Shown here: positions 62,701 through 64,000 of the stretch, in pieces
How positions within the stretch are numbered: the first letter of the stretch is position 1
How the letters are laid out: every line of letters starts with the position of its first letter
Source of the DNA: Strigamia acuminata
Lineage: Eukaryota; Arthropoda; Chilopoda; Geophilomorpha; Linotaeniidae
Assembly: GCA_949358305.1 (NCBI GenBank)
Contig: OX442316.1
Span: forward strand, 6,634,001-6,698,000
Direction: 5' to 3'
DNA: 64,000 bases
Notes under the pieces: generated by a model
What the model saw: the letters and a program-made list of their open reading frames with translations, nothing else
Databases searched by the model: none
Told to the model about the DNA's origin: nothing
Position numbers and translations under genes: made by a program

Positions 62701-63330
62701 GTGGTATCGGCCCCGAAAGACAACACGCCTTTTATTTACGCCTATTGTGAGCAAGTGGTCAAGCAGGACAAGGAAAATGTTACGTTCGATACCAAGACAT
62801 GGCTGCCGCAAGACCTAGTTTTACAAGAGATCGCACGTTCGGTGGCGGACTCGAGCAACGATATCAATTGGCCGGCTTATGCCGAGGAAACTATCGAAAA
62901 TCTAGCGAGGGAAGATATCGATTTCTCTCGTCCGCCGTCAAATACTGACAAATTATACATGTCGCTGGGTGGTAAGGACGTTATCGAAGTGGAACACCCT
63001 CTTCCTTTAGAGGGGACAGCTAATCATCAACAAGAGGGGGTTCCGCGAGTTCATTTTGGCGCCATCGGCTCGGGGAGACACGTCGTGAGAGATGACGCTT
63101 TACGTCAGGCTTTTTCTACTAAGTACGGGATTGTGGCCATGGATCACGAATTCGATGCCGTTGTTGATTCTATTTATGGAAATAGAAAGGAGAGTTACGT
63201 ATTTGTTCGTGGAATTGCCGATTATCGCGACGGGACTCGGCGTAAAGAATGGCAGCCATATTCAGCTTTAATGGCTGCGGCATTTACGAAGGCGGTGATT
63301 GCCGCGTTACCGCCACCTGAATTTGATTGA
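56775..63330 (+). CDS. Winged-helix / PUP nucleoside phosphorylase-fold protein
   Basis: Ten exons (56775-56832, 59839-59994, 60066-60257, 60894-60998, 61046-61165, 61294-61344, 61827-61938, 62078-62202, 62274-62543, 62603-63330) join in phase to 638 residues. Residues 1-230 are polar then helical and unrecognised. About 235-310 form a winged helix (VTDERVLEMIESAYPT, LNCTEEEIHLHIMKLEEKKL). About 318-630 form a purine/uridine phosphorylase (PUP) fold: TIAIITSLYCEKLAVDAMI, FLVGLGGGIPHYTDYNRHVR, LGDVVVSAP, HFGAIGSGRHV, FVRGIADYRDG and EWQPYSALMAAAFTKAV. The glycine loop and the Asp of the GIADY motif, both active-site elements, are present. Similar PUP modules occur as effectors in immune and conflict proteins, and in metabolic nucleosidases. 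Exon 4 start is chosen by phase. Actual substrate is unknown. Confidence 0.85.
56833..59838 (+). other. First intron of the winged-helix-PUP gene
   Basis: 3.0 kb after the 58-nt first coding exon. AT-rich; no nested gene or repeat family is recognised. Confidence 0.6.
61465..61496. repeat. AAAT microsatellite
   Basis: Tandem AAAT units in the intron between the 51-nt exon and the winged-helix exon. Confidence 0.85.
61682..61799. repeat. T-rich low-complexity tract
   Basis: Runs of T(7-9)G followed, from about 61767, by about five TTTTTA-type units, in the same intron. Confidence 0.75.
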
Positions 63331-64000
63331 AATATATTGAATATTTTTGTTACGAATTTTTCTTTTATTTGAATTTATTATAATATAACGTAACGTTTTT
63401 AATGCAGATTTTGCACTGTAAGCACGTAATTAGAGTAGGAGTTTGTTCCTTTTTTGTTTGACATTCCTTTTTATTTTAGAGTTATGTGGTTGGAGTTTTT
63501 AGACGTATTTTAATAGCAAAGTGTTTGGAAATGTGGAAGTTTTCGTGCCTTTGTTAGTGCACTGTCCTGTCTTTTTATCTATGTACATTTTTTAAAGATT
63601 AATTAAGGATGATATATAATAGTACAAGTGCCTGAAAACTTAAAAAAAAGACAAAATATTTCAAAAATATTATTTGTTACTATCAGTTTCTAAGTTATAT
63701 ATATTTAAAACGTAAATGTTTACAACAAATTACTGTTTTCTGGTTTTGTGAAACGTTTGTAGAAAAATCTGTGATAATTAAAAACTCGAATTCCAGTAAA
63801 TTTGTCTTTTAAAGTTGTTTTCACGATTTACCGAGACGTTAAATTCGTTTTATGGGTTTATTTATGTCTCAAATTAGTGCTAATTTGTGATTTATAGTTG
63901 CGCGAAATAACTATAGATGTCGCTGTAAGCGCTGCAAAGTTCCTACACCAGCAAAAGATGTCGCTCGAGTGGTGAGCTTTGGTCGCTTTGGTCGCGACGA
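63331..64000. other. Downstream region of the winged-helix-PUP gene
   Basis: Probable 3' UTR, then AT-rich sequence. The last about 110 bases become richer in G+C and CG (ending GGTCGCTTTGGTCGCGACGA), which could mark the start of another promoter; no coding frame is called. Confidence 0.4.

Overview
This is nuclear DNA from an animal, most likely an arthropod. The genes are split by many very short GT-AG introns (mostly about 50-80 nt), intergenic DNA is AT-rich, and one gene is a Beat-family (beaten path) immunoglobulin gene, a family described from arthropod axon guidance. A wishful-thinking/BMPR2-type receptor and a C-terminal NOL8 homologue fit the same picture. I cannot place it more finely. 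Two axonemal proteins (a CIMAP1/ODF3 SHIPPO-repeat protein and a CFAP77-like protein) suggest the animal still builds motile axonemes. I joined exons by hand from splice signals and reading-frame phase, so exon edges are predictions.

Layout. 0-9.3 kb is gene-dense: KCTD-like (-), CIMAP1/ODF3 (-), C15orf61-like (+), XPA repair factor (-), a CFAP77-like gene with an in-frame tandem PHD-finger exon (-), an SLC35G1-like transporter (-) and ARPC3 (+). 9.3-38.8 kb is gene-poor and holds two developmental genes with kilobase-scale first introns: a type II BMP receptor (-, 12.5-20.3 kb) and a Beat protein (+, 27.2-32.6 kb). The DNA around them is AT-rich with little that I can read. 38.8-50 kb carries a concentrative nucleoside transporter (SLC28/CNT, -), a 1,281-residue CUB/LDL-receptor-A type I membrane protein built by internal duplication (-), and a secreted protein consisting only of a NELL-like thrombospondin-N domain (+). 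50.9-64 kb carries a BTB-Kelch gene with an unusual N-terminal extension (-), a NOL8-like nucleolar gene (+), SEC61G (-), and a gene coding for a winged helix followed by a purine/uridine phosphorylase (PUP) fold (+).

Many genes sit in divergent pairs with short shared promoters (2268-2495, 7752-8313, 54278-54576, 56232-56774) or convergent pairs with very short 3' gaps (3027-3137, 55766-55887). The 54278-54576 promoter holds a duplicated NRF-1-like module.

Best candidates for something little described: (1) the winged-helix/PUP protein at 56.8-63.3 kb, whose domains resemble nucleoside-hydrolysing effectors of immune systems; (2) the CFAP77-like gene with two PHD fingers encoded in phase inside it; (3) the duplicated CUB/LDLa receptor; (4) the stand-alone NELL N-terminal domain.
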